From Cellulomonas xiejunii (GTDB lineage Bacteria > Actinomycetota > Actinomycetes > Actinomycetales > Cellulomonadaceae): a DNA stretch of 64,000 bases. The DNA is taken from the NCBI RefSeq assembly GCF_024508315.1, contig NZ_CP101987.1, forward strand, positions 2,914,001-2,978,000. Reading direction: 5' to 3'. Made by a program: the position numbers and the translations under genes. Below are positions 1 to 8,002 of the stretch, in pieces. A model generated the notes under the pieces. The model saw only the letters and a program-made list of their open reading frames with translations, was not told the DNA's origin and searched no databases. How positions within the stretch are numbered: position 1 is the first letter of the stretch; every line of letters begins with the position of its first letter.

Positions 1-97
1 CCGAGCTGGGGGTTCGCCGTCACCGGGGCCCGGGGGCCGCGGTCACGGAGTGGCGGTGCGCTTGCTGCCCCGGCGAGGGGGCGGTGGTGCTGGCTGC

Positions 98-211
98 TCA
101 GCCCTGGCGCTGCTTGTGGCGCAGGTTCTCGCAGATCACCTGGACGCGACCGTGCCGGCGGATCACCTTGCACTTGTCGCAGATCTTCTTGACGCTCGGC
201 TTGACCTTCAT
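98..211 (-). CDS. rpmJ: 50S ribosomal protein bL36
   Basis: This 37-residue protein is the smallest protein of the large ribosomal subunit. It begins [15 protein letters not shown] and ends RHKQRQG. It carries the zinc-ribbon ligands of the C+ form (a CxxC pair, a later Cys in VICEN and a His in LRHK). It follows infA by 68 bases, the usual infA-rpmJ-rpsM order, so rpsM should lie just beyond base 1. Bases 1-97 hold no gene that I can see. A purine-rich GGCGGCGGAGGAAC stretch precedes the start as ribosome binding site. Confidence 0.95.
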   Translation of the reverse strand: MKVKPSVKKICDKCKVIRRHGRVQVICENLRHKQRQG

Positions 212-279
212 CGCGTTCGTTCCTCCGCCGCCGCGCCCGGGCCACGTGGGTCCGACCGACGGCGTCTCGATGGTGGTGG

Positions 280-501
280 TTACTTGTAGCGGTAGACGAT
301 GCGCCCGCGGGACAAGTCGTACGGGCTGAGCTCGACGACCACCCGGTCCTCAGGGAGGATCCGGATGTAGTGCTGACGCATCTTGCCCGAGATGTGGGCG
401 AGCACCTTGTGGCCGTTCGCGAGCTCCACGCGGAACATCGCATTGGGCAGCGCTTCGACCACGCTGCCCTCGATCTCGATCACGCCGTCCTTCTTGGCCA
501 T
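280..501 (-). CDS. infA: translation initiation factor IF-1
   Basis: IF-1 binds the 30S A site with IF-2 and IF-3 during initiation. The 73-residue product is a single S1/OB fold and begins [20 protein letters not shown]. The motif [19 protein letters not shown] and the ending GRIVYRYK are family signatures. The ATG chosen follows a GGAGG-like element at normal spacing and gives the exact family length; a longer reading frame upstream is only open frame. It is followed by rpmJ and preceded by a leader of about 145 bases that contains two hairpins. It is separated from map by an inserted surface-protein gene. Confidence 0.97.
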   Translation of the reverse strand: MAKKDGVIEIEGSVVEALPNAMFRVELANGHKVLAHISGKMRQHYIRILPEDRVVVELSPYDLSRGRIVYRYK

Positions 502-561
502 GTCCTCCGCTAACTGTCGTGCTCGACTTGTCCTACCGGTGGTCGCCCCACCCCGCTGACC

Positions 562-600
562 GTCCGGCGGACGCGCCGGACCCGCACGAGATCGTGCGGG
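562..600 (-). other. two adjacent hairpins in the infA leader
   Basis: Two inverted repeats lie back to back between the proposed promoter and infA. The first pairs 562-569 with 574-581 (8 bp, 4-base loop). The second pairs 581-589 with 592-600 (9 bp with a 2-base centre). Base 581 is shared, so the two structures could compete. They may be an RNA control element or a DNA-level operator; neither role can be shown from sequence alone. Confidence 0.45.
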
Positions 601-653
601 CTGATCGAGGGGTGACTGGTCGCCGAACGAACGGCGCACACAACCAACGAGCA

Positions 654-682
654 ATCATACGGCATCCCGACGCCGGTCGGTA
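654..682 (-). promoter_or_regulatory. candidate infA promoter
   Basis: On the minus strand a good -10 hexamer TATGAT occupies 654-659. A weak -35 (TACCGA, 677-682) lies 17 bases upstream. The start of transcription would fall near 647 and give a leader of about 145 bases. A promoter is expected here because infA is cut off from map by a terminated surface-protein gene. Confidence 0.4.
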
Positions 683-724
683 CCGGTCGTCGACGCGCCG
701 CGGGCGCGGGGACAGCGCCCCGCG

Positions 725-758
725 CCCGTGCGCGGACGGGACGCCGTCCGCGCACGGG
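725..758 (-). terminator. hairpin terminator after the anchored surface protein gene
   Basis: A perfect 14-bp stem (725-738 with 745-758) has a 6-base loop and begins 7 bases past the stop codon of the choice-of-anchor A gene. There is no clear U tract, as is common for terminators in high-GC actinobacteria. Confidence 0.7.
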
Positions 759-764
759 AGACGC

Positions 765-2783
765 TCAGCGTTCGACGGGCTCCACCCGACGAGCACGCGC
801 AGCGAGGATCAGCGCCCCTCCCAGCAGGAGCACACCCGCCGACAGGGCGACGCCTGCGGCCGACGCGCCCGTGACCGCCAGCACGTCGTCGCCCTGGGCC
901 GCCGCGCCCGAGGCCGGCCCGGACGTCGCGGCGCCGACGGCTGCCGTCGAGGTCGGTTCCGGGCCGTCGGGCGACGTGGTCGAGGTCGGCTCCGCGGTGG
1001 CCGACGGCGCCGGCGCGCCCGTCGGGGTCGGCTCGCCCGTCGGTGTCACCGTGGGCTCGGCCGTCGGAGCCGGACCCGCCGTCGGCTCGGCCGTGGGCGT
1101 GGGCTCAGCGGTCGCCGTGGGCTCGGCCGTCGCCGTCGGCTCGGACGTCGGCTCGGACGTCGGCTCAGACGTCGGCTCAGACGTCGGCGTCTGCGTCGGC
1201 TCAGACGTCGGCTCGGCCGTGGGCGTGGGCTCTGCCGTCGCCGTGGGCTCAGACGTGGGCCCGGCCGTCGGCTCAGACGTCGGCTCGGCCGTGGGCGTGG
1301 GCTCAGCCGTCGCCGTCGGCTCAGACGTCGGCGTCGGCTCAGACGTCGGCTCGGCCGTCGGGTCAGACGTCGGCTCGGCCGTCGGCTCAGACGTCGGCTC
1401 AGTCGTCGGTTCAGTCGTCGGCTCAGACGTCGGCTCGGCCGTGGGCGTGGGCTCGGCCGTCGCCGTGGGCTCAGCCGTCGCCGTGGGTTCGGCCGTCGGC
1501 TCAGACGTGGGTTCGGCCGTCGGCTCAGACGTGGGTTCGGCCGTCGGCTCAGACGTCGGCTCCACCGTCGGAGTCGGCTCGACCGCGCTGCTCGTGCACG
1601 GCACGCTGCCGAGGAAGAGGCTGGTGTGCACTTCGCTGCCCTGCGCGATCCCGACGAAGCTCTGGGCGATGATCTGCCCCTCGAACTCGCGCTCGTCGAC
1701 CACGACACGAGCCGTCGGCGCGTACACCGCGCCGCGGACCGGCTCGTGCAGCGTCCGCAGCGTCACTGTCCCGGTGAGGTCGGACAGGTCCCACAGGACG
1801 TAGCTCGCCATGTCTCCGTCCTTGCCGGCCTGCGCGACGCTCGGCAGCACGAGGACCCCACCGACGACGTCGGCGGGCGCGACCTTGACGATGAGGGAGC
1901 TGCCGGTCGGTCCGTACCCCGCCAGAGCGAACTTGCCGGTGCCGCCGTACCGGGCGACGACCGCGGACAACGTGGTCCGGTTGGCTCCGCCGGGCGCGAG
2001 GACGATCGGCTGGTTCTGGTCCGACGGGTAGGTCGGCGTGAGCCAGACGTCGGTCTGTGCCAGCAGCGCCGCGCCCGCGTCCGGCCCGAAGTAGTCGGTG
2101 AACGCGCGCTGCGCCTGGAGCGTCGAGGCCTCGGCCGTCGTCTGCGTGAACGACTCGATACCGGGCCGCTGGTTCGCGTTCAGCCCGCCCCACGCGGAGG
2201 TCGCGCCCGCCCAGAAGGCGAGGTGATCTGCGTCCTCGAATCCCGGCCGCACCTCGAAGCCGACAGGCGTGGACGTGTCCACGAGCACCGCGTGCCCGTC
2301 GAGGTCCCCGTAGCCCGTGACGCCCGTGCTGCCCTGCGTCTTGACCTTGACCGCACGGACCGGGCCGGCCCCCGGGGTGTAGGCGTTGGCGAGGAGGCGG
2401 TTCACGTGGCCGTCGACCACGGGCAGGCCGTACGCGGCGTTCCCGGCGATGGCGTGCACGATCGGGAAGTCGCCCTGGTGCACGCTCCCCACGGTCAGGG
2501 TGCCGCCGACCGCGAGCGACCCCTCGACCTCGCTGTTGTCGAGCAGCATGTCGCCGGAGGTCCAGATCGTGTAGCCGTGCTCGGCGCCGACGGGCGTCGC
2601 GGCGCCCATGGGGTTGACGGTCTCACCCGCCACGCACACACCGGCGACGTCCGCCTGGACCGGGCCGGCGACGAGCCCGACGGAGACCATCACCACGCTC
2701 CCGGCGACCGCGACTGCTGCGGCGCGTCGGCGCAGCGAGGTACTCCCGCTGCGCGAGTCGGGGGTGGTACGGCGGCGGTCCAT
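765..2783 (-). CDS. choice-of-anchor A domain surface protein with LAVTG sorting signal
   Basis: This is a predicted secreted protein of 672 residues that is attached to the cell wall by a sortase. It has a signal peptide (RRR followed by a hydrophobic run, probable cut after Ala44), then a choice-of-anchor A domain (about 45-390). A Pro-Thr-Ser-Glu repeat stalk (about 400-605), the motif LAVTG near residue 634, a membrane helix and an Arg-rich tail follow. LAXTG is the kind of signal used by class E sortases. The ATG was chosen because AAGGAG precedes it by 9 bases; the frame is open further upstream. It sits between map and infA, where no gene is normally found. Its ligand is unknown. Confidence 0.85.
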   Translation of the reverse strand: MDRRRTTPDSRSGSTSLRRRAAAVAVAGSVVMVSVGLVAGPVQADVAGVCVAGETVNPMGAATPVGAEHGYTIWTSGDMLLDNSEVEGSLAVGGTLTVGSVHQGDFPIVHAIAGNAAYGLPVVDGHVNRLLANAYTPGAGPVRAVKVKTQGSTGVTGYGDLDGHAVLVDTSTPVGFEVRPGFEDADHLAFWAGATSAWGGLNANQRPGIESFTQTTAEASTLQAQRAFTDYFGPDAGAALLAQTDVWLTPTYPSDQNQPIVLAPGGANRTTLSAVVARYGGTGKFALAGYGPTGSSLIVKVAPADVVGGVLVLPSVAQAGKDGDMASYVLWDLSDLTGTVTLRTLHEPVRGAVYAPTARVVVDEREFEGQIIAQSFVGIAQGSEVHTSLFLGSVPCTSSAVEPTPTVEPTSEPTAEPTSEPTAEPTSEPTAEPTATAEPTATAEPTPTAEPTSEPTTEPTTEPTSEPTAEPTSDPTAEPTSEPTPTSEPTATAEPTPTAEPTSEPTAGPTSEPTATAEPTPTAEPTSEPTQTPTSEPTSEPTSEPTSEPTATAEPTATAEPTPTAEPTAGPAPTAEPTVTPTGEPTPTGAPAPSATAEPTSTTSPDGPEPTSTAAVGAATSGPASGAAAQGDDVLAVTGASAAGVALSAGVLLLGGALILAARARRVEPVER
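975..1581 (-). repeat. Pro/Thr/Glu-rich tandem repeat coding for a wall-spanning stalk
   Basis: The stretch repeats short units coding for PTSE, PTAE and PTPTAE-like steps. Blocks such as the PTATAEPTPTAEPTSEPT combination recur with only third-base changes. It lies inside the choice-of-anchor A gene. Such near-identical units invite recombination or slippage, so stalk length could vary between isolates. It is a coding repeat and not a CRISPR array. Confidence 0.85.
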
Positions 2784-3048
2784 CGGTGTCTGCTCCTTCG
2801 TCGCGGCTGCCAGTCGGCCGCTGCGACGCACCGTTACGCGCAGAACGCCACGGCCGCCCTCACTCTCCCCCTCCGCGACGAGGCTGGGCCGCGACGGTGC
2901 AGGGTGCACGCCCGCGGGCACCGTCCGCTCACCCCTTCGTGTGCGACGTCACGCTTTCGGAGCCGTCGACCCTGTGTCCACCACCTCGCCGGGGTCGAGG
3001 CCGATCACCTTCCCGGCGGCGGCTCGACGGCCGGCCGGGCGGCTCGGG

Positions 3049-3882
3049 TCAGAGCGAGGCGACCTCGACACCGAGGGCGCGCAGGCGCGCCGCGCCGCCG
3101 TCGCGGGCCGTGAGCACGAGGACGCCGTCCTCGAGGATCGCGACGGTGTGCTCCCAGTGCGCCGCCCTCGACCCGTCGTCGGTGACGACGGTCCAGTCGT
3201 CGGCCAGCGTGTGGTTCTCCTGCGACCCGCGCACCAGCATCGGCTCGACGGCCACGCACAGGCCGGGACGCAGCTTCAGCCCGCGGTCCCGGGTACGGAA
3301 GTTCGGGACGTCGGGCGGCTGGTGCATCGCGGTGCCGATCCCGTGGCCGACGTAGTCCTCGACGATGCCGAACGGTGCGGCCGACGTCCGCGCGGCCGCG
3401 GCCTCGACGACGTCCTCGACGGCCTCCCCCACCACGGCGAGCCGGTCACCGGTGGCGAGTGCCGCGATACCGGCCCACATGGCGTCCTCGGTCGTCGCCG
3501 CGAGCTCCACGTCCGCAGGGTCCGCGGGGTCGAGGACGACCGTGAACGCGGAGTCACCGTGCCAGCCGTCGACGACGGCACCGCAGTCCACCGAGACGAC
3601 GTCGCCGGGCTGGAGCACGCGGGGGCCGGGGATCCCGTGCACGATCTCGTCGTTGACCGAGACGCACAGCGACGCGGGATAGCCGTGGTACCCGAGGAAC
3701 GAGGGCGTGCCGCCGCGTGACGTGATGACGTCCTCGGCCACCGCGTCGAGCTCGGCGGTCGTCATGCCGGGCGCGAGCGCGTCCCGCACCGCGTCGAGCG
3801 CGTCCGCGACGACGAGTCCCGCACGCCGCATGACAGCGACCTGCTCAGGAGTCTTGTACTCGACCCGCTCACGACCGAACAC
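3049..3882 (-). CDS. map: type I methionine aminopeptidase
   Basis: This enzyme removes the initiator methionine from new proteins in the cytoplasm, using a dinuclear metal centre. The 277-residue product has the metal ligands in DCGAVVDGWHGDSA, the His in GHGIG, and the two Glu in EPML and AAHWEHTV. The start is a GTG (VFGRERVEYKTPEQ), chosen because a GGGAG element lies just upstream and the family N terminus fits. It begins 10 bases after the adk stop codon, so secY, adk and map form one operon. The order is normal for actinobacteria, but the gene after it is not infA as usual. Confidence 0.95.
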   Translation of the reverse strand: MFGRERVEYKTPEQVAVMRRAGLVVADALDAVRDALAPGMTTAELDAVAEDVITSRGGTPSFLGYHGYPASLCVSVNDEIVHGIPGPRVLQPGDVVSVDCGAVVDGWHGDSAFTVVLDPADPADVELAATTEDAMWAGIAALATGDRLAVVGEAVEDVVEAAAARTSAAPFGIVEDYVGHGIGTAMHQPPDVPNFRTRDRGLKLRPGLCVAVEPMLVRGSQENHTLADDWTVVTDDGSRAAHWEHTVAILEDGVLVLTARDGGAARLRALGVEVASL

Positions 3883-3892
3883 GACTGCTCCC

Positions 3893-4471
3893 TCAGGAGA
3901 CGGACGGGCTGAGCACGGCGACGAGCCGTGCCGTGACCTCGTCGACCTCACCCAGGCCGTCGACCTGCACGAGCAGGCCCCGGGCCGCGTAGACGCGCGA
4001 GATCGGCGCGGTCTGCTCGGCGTACACGTCGAGCCGGTGCCGGACGACGTCCTCGGTGTCGTCCGCGCGGCCCTCGATCTGCGCGCGCTTCGTCAGGCGG
4101 TCGACGACGACCTGCGGGTCGACCGTCAGCTCCACAGCCAGGTCGATCTCGGTCCCCGCCGCGGCCAGGATCTCGTCGAGTGCGGCGACCTGGGCGACGT
4201 TGCGCGGGTACCCGTCCAGCAGGAACCCGTCGACCGCGTCGGCCTGCGCGAGCCGGTCCCGCACGAGCTCGTTCGTCAGCTCGTCGGGGACCAGCGCGCC
4301 GGATGCCGTGATGTCCTGCACGCGCCGGCCCAGCTCCGTGCCGTTCTTGATGTTCGAGCGGAAGATGTCGCCCGTCGAGATGGCTGGGACACCCAGTCGC
4401 TCGGCCAGGCGGGCGGCCTGCGTTCCCTTGCCCGCACCGGGGGGGCCGAGCAGGACCAGACGTGAACTCAA
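3893..4471 (-). CDS. adk: adenylate kinase
   Basis: It interconverts AMP, ADP and ATP. The product of 192 residues has the P-loop GPPGAGKGT near its N terminus, STGDIFR in the AMP-binding region and FLLDGYPRN. It is the short form that lacks the four-Cys zinc LID. The start is a TTG whose last two bases lie in the TGA stop of secY, so translation is coupled. GAAGGG lies at proper distance upstream. Earlier in-frame ATG codons would lie deep within secY and are not credible. Confidence 0.95.
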   Translation of the reverse strand: MSSRLVLLGPPGAGKGTQAARLAERLGVPAISTGDIFRSNIKNGTELGRRVQDITASGALVPDELTNELVRDRLAQADAVDGFLLDGYPRNVAQVAALDEILAAAGTEIDLAVELTVDPQVVVDRLTKRAQIEGRADDTEDVVRHRLDVYAEQTAPISRVYAARGLLVQVDGLGEVDEVTARLVAVLSPSVS

Positions 4472-5763
4472 CGCAAGAACCCTTCGTAGTGCCGCTGCTG
4501 CAGCTGGGACTCGATCTGCTTGACGGTCTCGAGGCCGACACCCACGACGATGAGGATCGACGCCCCACCGAACGGGATGTTGGCACCCACGCCCAGCACG
4601 ATGAACGCGATCATCGGGATGAGCGCGACCAGGGCCAGGTAGATCGATCCCGGCGTGGTGATGCGGGTGATGACGTAGTCGAGGTACTCGGCCGTCGGGC
4701 GGCCTGCGCGGATGCCCGGGATGAAGCCGCCGTACTTCTTCATGTTGTCCGCGACCTCGTCCGGGTTGAACGTGATCGCCGTGTAGAAGAAGCAGAAGAA
4801 GATGATCAGGACGATGTAGATCGCCATGTGCAGCGGCGCAGACGGGTCGGCCACGTGCACGCTGATCCACTGCACCCAGCCCGCGGTCGCGTCACCGAAC
4901 TGCGCGATCAGCGTCGGCACCGCGAGCAGCGAGGACGCGAAGATCACGGGGATGACGCCGGCCATGTTGATCTTGATCGGGATGTAGGTGCTCGACCCGC
5001 CGTACATGCGGCGCCCGACCATGCGCTTCGCGTACTGCACCGGGATCCGGCGCTGCGACTGCTCGACGAACACGACGAGCCCGATGATCAGCACCACGAT
5101 GGCCAGCACCGCGACGAACTTGCCCGCACCGTTGTTGCCGCCGGCGATCGACCACAGCGCGCCGGGGAACGACGCGGCGATCGACGTGAAGATGAGCAGC
5201 GACATGCCGTTGCCGACACCGCGCTCGGTGATGAGCTCGCCGAACCACATGATCAGGCCGGTGCCCGCGGTCATCGTGATGACCATGATGAGCAGCGTCA
5301 GCGGGTTGTCGTCCGGGATGACGTCGACCGTGCAGTTCTGGAACAGGGTGCCGCTACGGGCGAACGTGATGATCGTCGTCGACTGCAGGATCGCCAGGCC
5401 GATCGTCAGGTACCGCGTGTACTGCGTGAGCTTCGCGGTGCCGGACTGCCCCTCCTTGTGGAGCTCCTCGAACTTGGGGATCACCACGCGCAGGAGCTGG
5501 ATGATGATGCTCGCCGTGATGTACGGCATGATCCCCAGCGCGAACACCGACAGCTGCAGCAGGGCGCCACCGCTGAACAGGTTGACCAGCCCGAGCAGGT
5601 CGTTGTCCGCGGTCTGCTCGATGCAGACCTGCACGTTCGGATAGCTCACCCCCGGGGTCGGCAGGAACGACCCGACGCGGAAGAGCACCATCATCCCGAT
5701 GGTGAAGAGCAGCTTGCGCCGCAGGTCGGGCGTTCTGAACGCCCGAGCGAATGCACTGAGCAC
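4468..5763 (-). CDS. secY: preprotein translocase channel subunit SecY
   Basis: SecY forms the membrane pore of the general secretion system with SecE and SecG. The 431-residue product begins at a GTG behind AGGAGG and shows ten hydrophobic helices. It includes the conserved FFYTAITFNP and the KYGGFIPGIRAGRPT loop. In most actinobacteria secY directly follows rplO. Here a six-gene surface cluster and a strong terminator lie between them, so secY-adk-map need their own promoter. A TAGTCT at 836-841 of the 5-kb block (5836-5841), overlapping the stop codon of the preceding gene, is a weak -10 candidate. Confidence 0.97.
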   Translation of the reverse strand: MLSAFARAFRTPDLRRKLLFTIGMMVLFRVGSFLPTPGVSYPNVQVCIEQTADNDLLGLVNLFSGGALLQLSVFALGIMPYITASIIIQLLRVVIPKFEELHKEGQSGTAKLTQYTRYLTIGLAILQSTTIITFARSGTLFQNCTVDVIPDDNPLTLLIMVITMTAGTGLIMWFGELITERGVGNGMSLLIFTSIAASFPGALWSIAGGNNGAGKFVAVLAIVVLIIGLVVFVEQSQRRIPVQYAKRMVGRRMYGGSSTYIPIKINMAGVIPVIFASSLLAVPTLIAQFGDATAGWVQWISVHVADPSAPLHMAIYIVLIIFFCFFYTAITFNPDEVADNMKKYGGFIPGIRAGRPTAEYLDYVITRITTPGSIYLALVALIPMIAFIVLGVGANIPFGGASILIVVGVGLETVKQIESQLQQRHYEGFLR

Positions 5764-5838
5764 TTGTCGTCCTCCTGCTGTGTGGGCCGTCCTCCGACCC
5801 CGTCGCCGTCGATGAGCGGGACGGACCGCCGGTAGAGA

Positions 5839-6627
5839 CTACCTCGCGGACGGCGTGCTGCTGTCCCCGGTCAGGTGGTGGACGCCGCGACGACGGCGCG
5901 CGACCCCCAGCAGGAGCGTCCCGACGCCCATGCCCACGACCGCCACGAGCCCCGCGCGCAGCACGTCGAGCCCGGTGAGGGCGAGCTGCCCGGCGTCGTC
6001 ACGCGCTCCTGCGACCGCAGCGTCGGCCGCCGGGCGAGGGTCGGTCCCCGCGCCGGTGCCGGTCGACGGCGCCGCCGAGGGGGCCGGACCGGTCGTGTCG
6101 CCCGAGATCTGGAAGCGGACGACGAACGAGGCCGCGCGCTCCCCGACGACGGACCGGTTGCCGGTGGTGGCGTCGACCGGCAGCTCGTACGCGACCTCCA
6201 GCCGCGTGGTGGCGCCCTGCGCGAGGTGGGTCTGCGCGATGAGGGTGTCGCCTGCGACGTCGAGCTCCCGGAACGAGGACCCGTCGTCCTGCGACGCCGT
6301 CACCCAGTCCAGCCGCAGGTCGTCGTAGAACCCGTCGCTGCTGCCCGGGTCCGCGTCGAGCAGCTCCACCTGCGTGACCCAGGCACGCAGCGTGCCGCCC
6401 GTGGGCCCGTCGTTGCGGACGGACACCGCACGCCGGGCCCGGTCACCCGGAACGGTGACAGGAACGCCCACGAACGACCGCTCCGCGCTCGCCCGTGCGG
6501 AGCCGTCCCAGGCGAGCGAGACCGTGGGGCCCTCCCAGGCGACGTCGACGGCCGCGGCGGGGACGGCCGGGGCGACGGTCGCCAGCAGCGCGGCCGTCGC
6601 CACCGCGGCGATCCGCGCGGCCCTCAC
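5839..6627 (-). CDS. secreted surface protein with LALTG sorting signal, last gene of the SipW cluster
   Basis: I do not recognise a named family. The 262-residue product has an Ala-rich signal peptide (probable cut near Ala26). An extracellular beta-rich region of about 165 residues resembles accessory domains of surface proteins (VSVRNDGPTGGTLRAWVTQV). A short Ser/Thr/Gly/Pro linker, LALTG at 215-219, a membrane helix and an Arg cluster follow. The GTG start overlaps the stop of the gene before it by four bases. It is the only member of the cluster with a sortase signal, so it could be the wall anchor or base of a fibre built from the SipW-type proteins. That role is inferred from its place. 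Confidence 0.8.
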   Translation of the reverse strand: MRAARIAAVATAALLATVAPAVPAAAVDVAWEGPTVSLAWDGSARASAERSFVGVPVTVPGDRARRAVSVRNDGPTGGTLRAWVTQVELLDADPGSSDGFYDDLRLDWVTASQDDGSSFRELDVAGDTLIAQTHLAQGATTRLEVAYELPVDATTGNRSVVGERAASFVVRFQISGDTTGPAPSAAPSTGTGAGTDPRPAADAAVAGARDDAGQLALTGLDVLRAGLVAVVGMGVGTLLLGVARRRRGVHHLTGDSSTPSAR

Positions 6628-7367
6628 GGCGTGCCGCCAGGTCGGGACGTCGCGAACGCGAAGGTGAGCCGGTGGGTGGGCTCGGCGGCAGGGTCGAGCG
6701 TCGCGCGCGCCGTGGCCGTCCAGGAGTCGGTGGCGGTCAGCGGTGACGGCGAACCGAGTCCGGGGATGACGGGCGTGCCCGTGGCCGTGGCCGTGTTGGT
6801 GTGGCTGCCGGTGGCCGGCACGAAGCGCGCCACGAGGCACCAGTACTCGGAGACGAGGGCGGTGCTCGACGTGTACGCCGTGGACCACGGCGTCGAGGAC
6901 GTCGCCGCCGTGGCAGTGGTCCCCGTGGTGCAGGCGGCGGCGGACGCGACCTTGTACAGCGACCAGCGCGAGGCCCCGAAGACGCCGCCGGAGATGCTCG
7001 GCGTGACCGTGTACGTCAGGCCGCGGTGGCCCTGCGCGAGCGAGTCGACCTGCACGGGGACCGCCACCGCCCCGCCCGTCGGCCCGCTGCCGAGGAGCGC
7101 CGCCGCCTGCGCCGGACCGAAGTCGAAGGTGAGCGACTGCCCGTCCGCGGTCGCGTAGGTCGCGAGCGTGCCGGGCGTCGCGGGCGCACCGACGCCGAAG
7201 ACCGTGACGCCCACGGGCATGCGCGCCGTGCCGCTGAGCTCGGCGCGCCACAGCGCGAGCGTGCTGCCCGTGCCGGCACCCACGAGGGCCGCCACCAGCA
7301 GCACGACGACCGGGAGCAGCCAGGCGTGCGGGTGGCGCCACACGGGGCGCGTCGTGTCCTGCGCCAT
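6624..7367 (-). CDS. SipW-type exported protein (alternate signal peptide), second accessory subunit
   Basis: The 247-residue product has a cytoplasmic tip (MAQDTTRPVWRHPHAW), a hydrophobic segment and the cleavage region GTGSTLALW. That pattern is typical of proteins cut by SipW-like signal peptidases. The mature part is Thr/Ala/Ser-rich and predicted to be all-beta; no further domain is recognised. Its ATG overlaps the stop of the gene before by four bases and its own stop overlaps the next GTG, so four genes of the cluster are translationally coupled. A minor fibre component is the likeliest role. Confidence 0.75.
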   Translation of the reverse strand: MAQDTTRPVWRHPHAWLLPVVVLLVAALVGAGTGSTLALWRAELSGTARMPVGVTVFGVGAPATPGTLATYATADGQSLTFDFGPAQAAALLGSGPTGGAVAVPVQVDSLAQGHRGLTYTVTPSISGGVFGASRWSLYKVASAAACTTGTTATAATSSTPWSTAYTSSTALVSEYWCLVARFVPATGSHTNTATATGTPVIPGLGSPSPLTATDSWTATARATLDPAAEPTHRLTFAFATSRPGGTP

Positions 7368-8002
7368 CAGAAGCCCTCTCCCTGACGCACCTGCGCGAGC
7401 TCCACGACGACCGTGCCCAGCGAGGTCACGGGCGCCGAGCCGACCGCGGTGGGAGCGACGACGACCGACGACGTGCCGGTGAACGCGAAGGTGACGGTCA
7501 CCGACCAGGGCGTCGTGCCCCACGCCGCGACCTCTGCGGACGTGATGTTGTCCACGCCGGCGGGGACCGTGAGGGGCGAGCCGACCGGCTGCGGCGCCGT
7601 CGAGGTGCCGTCGGGCATGGTCACGACGTAGGTGGCGACGACCCGGTCGGCGGGCAGGAGGCTCGGCGGGCTCGTCCAGCGCACGTTGACGCGCGCTGCG
7701 AGGTTGTCTCCCGTCAGCACCGTGCGGAACTGCTGGCGCAGCGTGAACGTGTCGCCGGGCGTCGCGAGGTGGTTCGCCGTCATCTGGTCGGACCGCATCG
7801 TGAACGAGTGGGCGGGCGTGACGTCCGGGCTCGTCTCCGTCCAGGTCGGGGTGCCGACGAACTCGAGCGCCAGGTTCCCCGACCGGACGACAGGCATCGC
7901 GAGCGAGGCGTCCTGGCCCCACAGCGCGTGCGTGATCCCGGCCGTCGCACCCGCGACGACCAGGGCGGACGCCACCAGCGCCAGCGTGCGGCGCGCCCTC
8001 AC
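7367..8002 (-). CDS. SipW-type exported protein, TasA/CalY-like accessory subunit
   Basis: The 211-residue product has the alternate signal peptide: RRTLALVASAL, a hydrophobic core and the cleavage region GITHALWGQ. The mature part has TasA/camelysin-like features, such as the FRTVLTGDNLAARVNV segment and the ending VVVELAQVRQGEGF. Both are shared almost word for word with the third SipW-type protein of the cluster (LVGDNLAARLDL and VSLTQVRTGAGFSS). The GTG start overlaps the sipW stop. It is likely to be a paralogue of that putative fibre subunit and to be processed by the peptidase encoded just upstream. Confidence 0.8.
   Translation of the reverse strand: MRARRTLALVASALVVAGATAGITHALWGQDASLAMPVVRSGNLALEFVGTPTWTETSPDVTPAHSFTMRSDQMTANHLATPGDTFTLRQQFRTVLTGDNLAARVNVRWTSPPSLLPADRVVATYVVTMPDGTSTAPQPVGSPLTVPAGVDNITSAEVAAWGTTPWSVTVTFAFTGTSSVVVAPTAVGSAPVTSLGTVVVELAQVRQGEGF

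Noticed and set aside
1075..1575. Possible CRISPR array
   Set aside because: The repeat units are 6-18 bases, contiguous, and keep an open reading frame; there are no unique spacers.
871..1803. Val/Gly/Ser-rich plus-strand frame that looks like a repeat protein
   Set aside because: It is the antisense of the PTSE stalk repeats; regular codons on one strand give a regular peptide on the other.
519..3113. Long plus-strand reading frame of 864 codons, Arg/Gly-rich
   Set aside because: It lies opposite the choice-of-anchor A gene and is made of the reverse of its repeats; no domain, start signal or usual amino acid mix.
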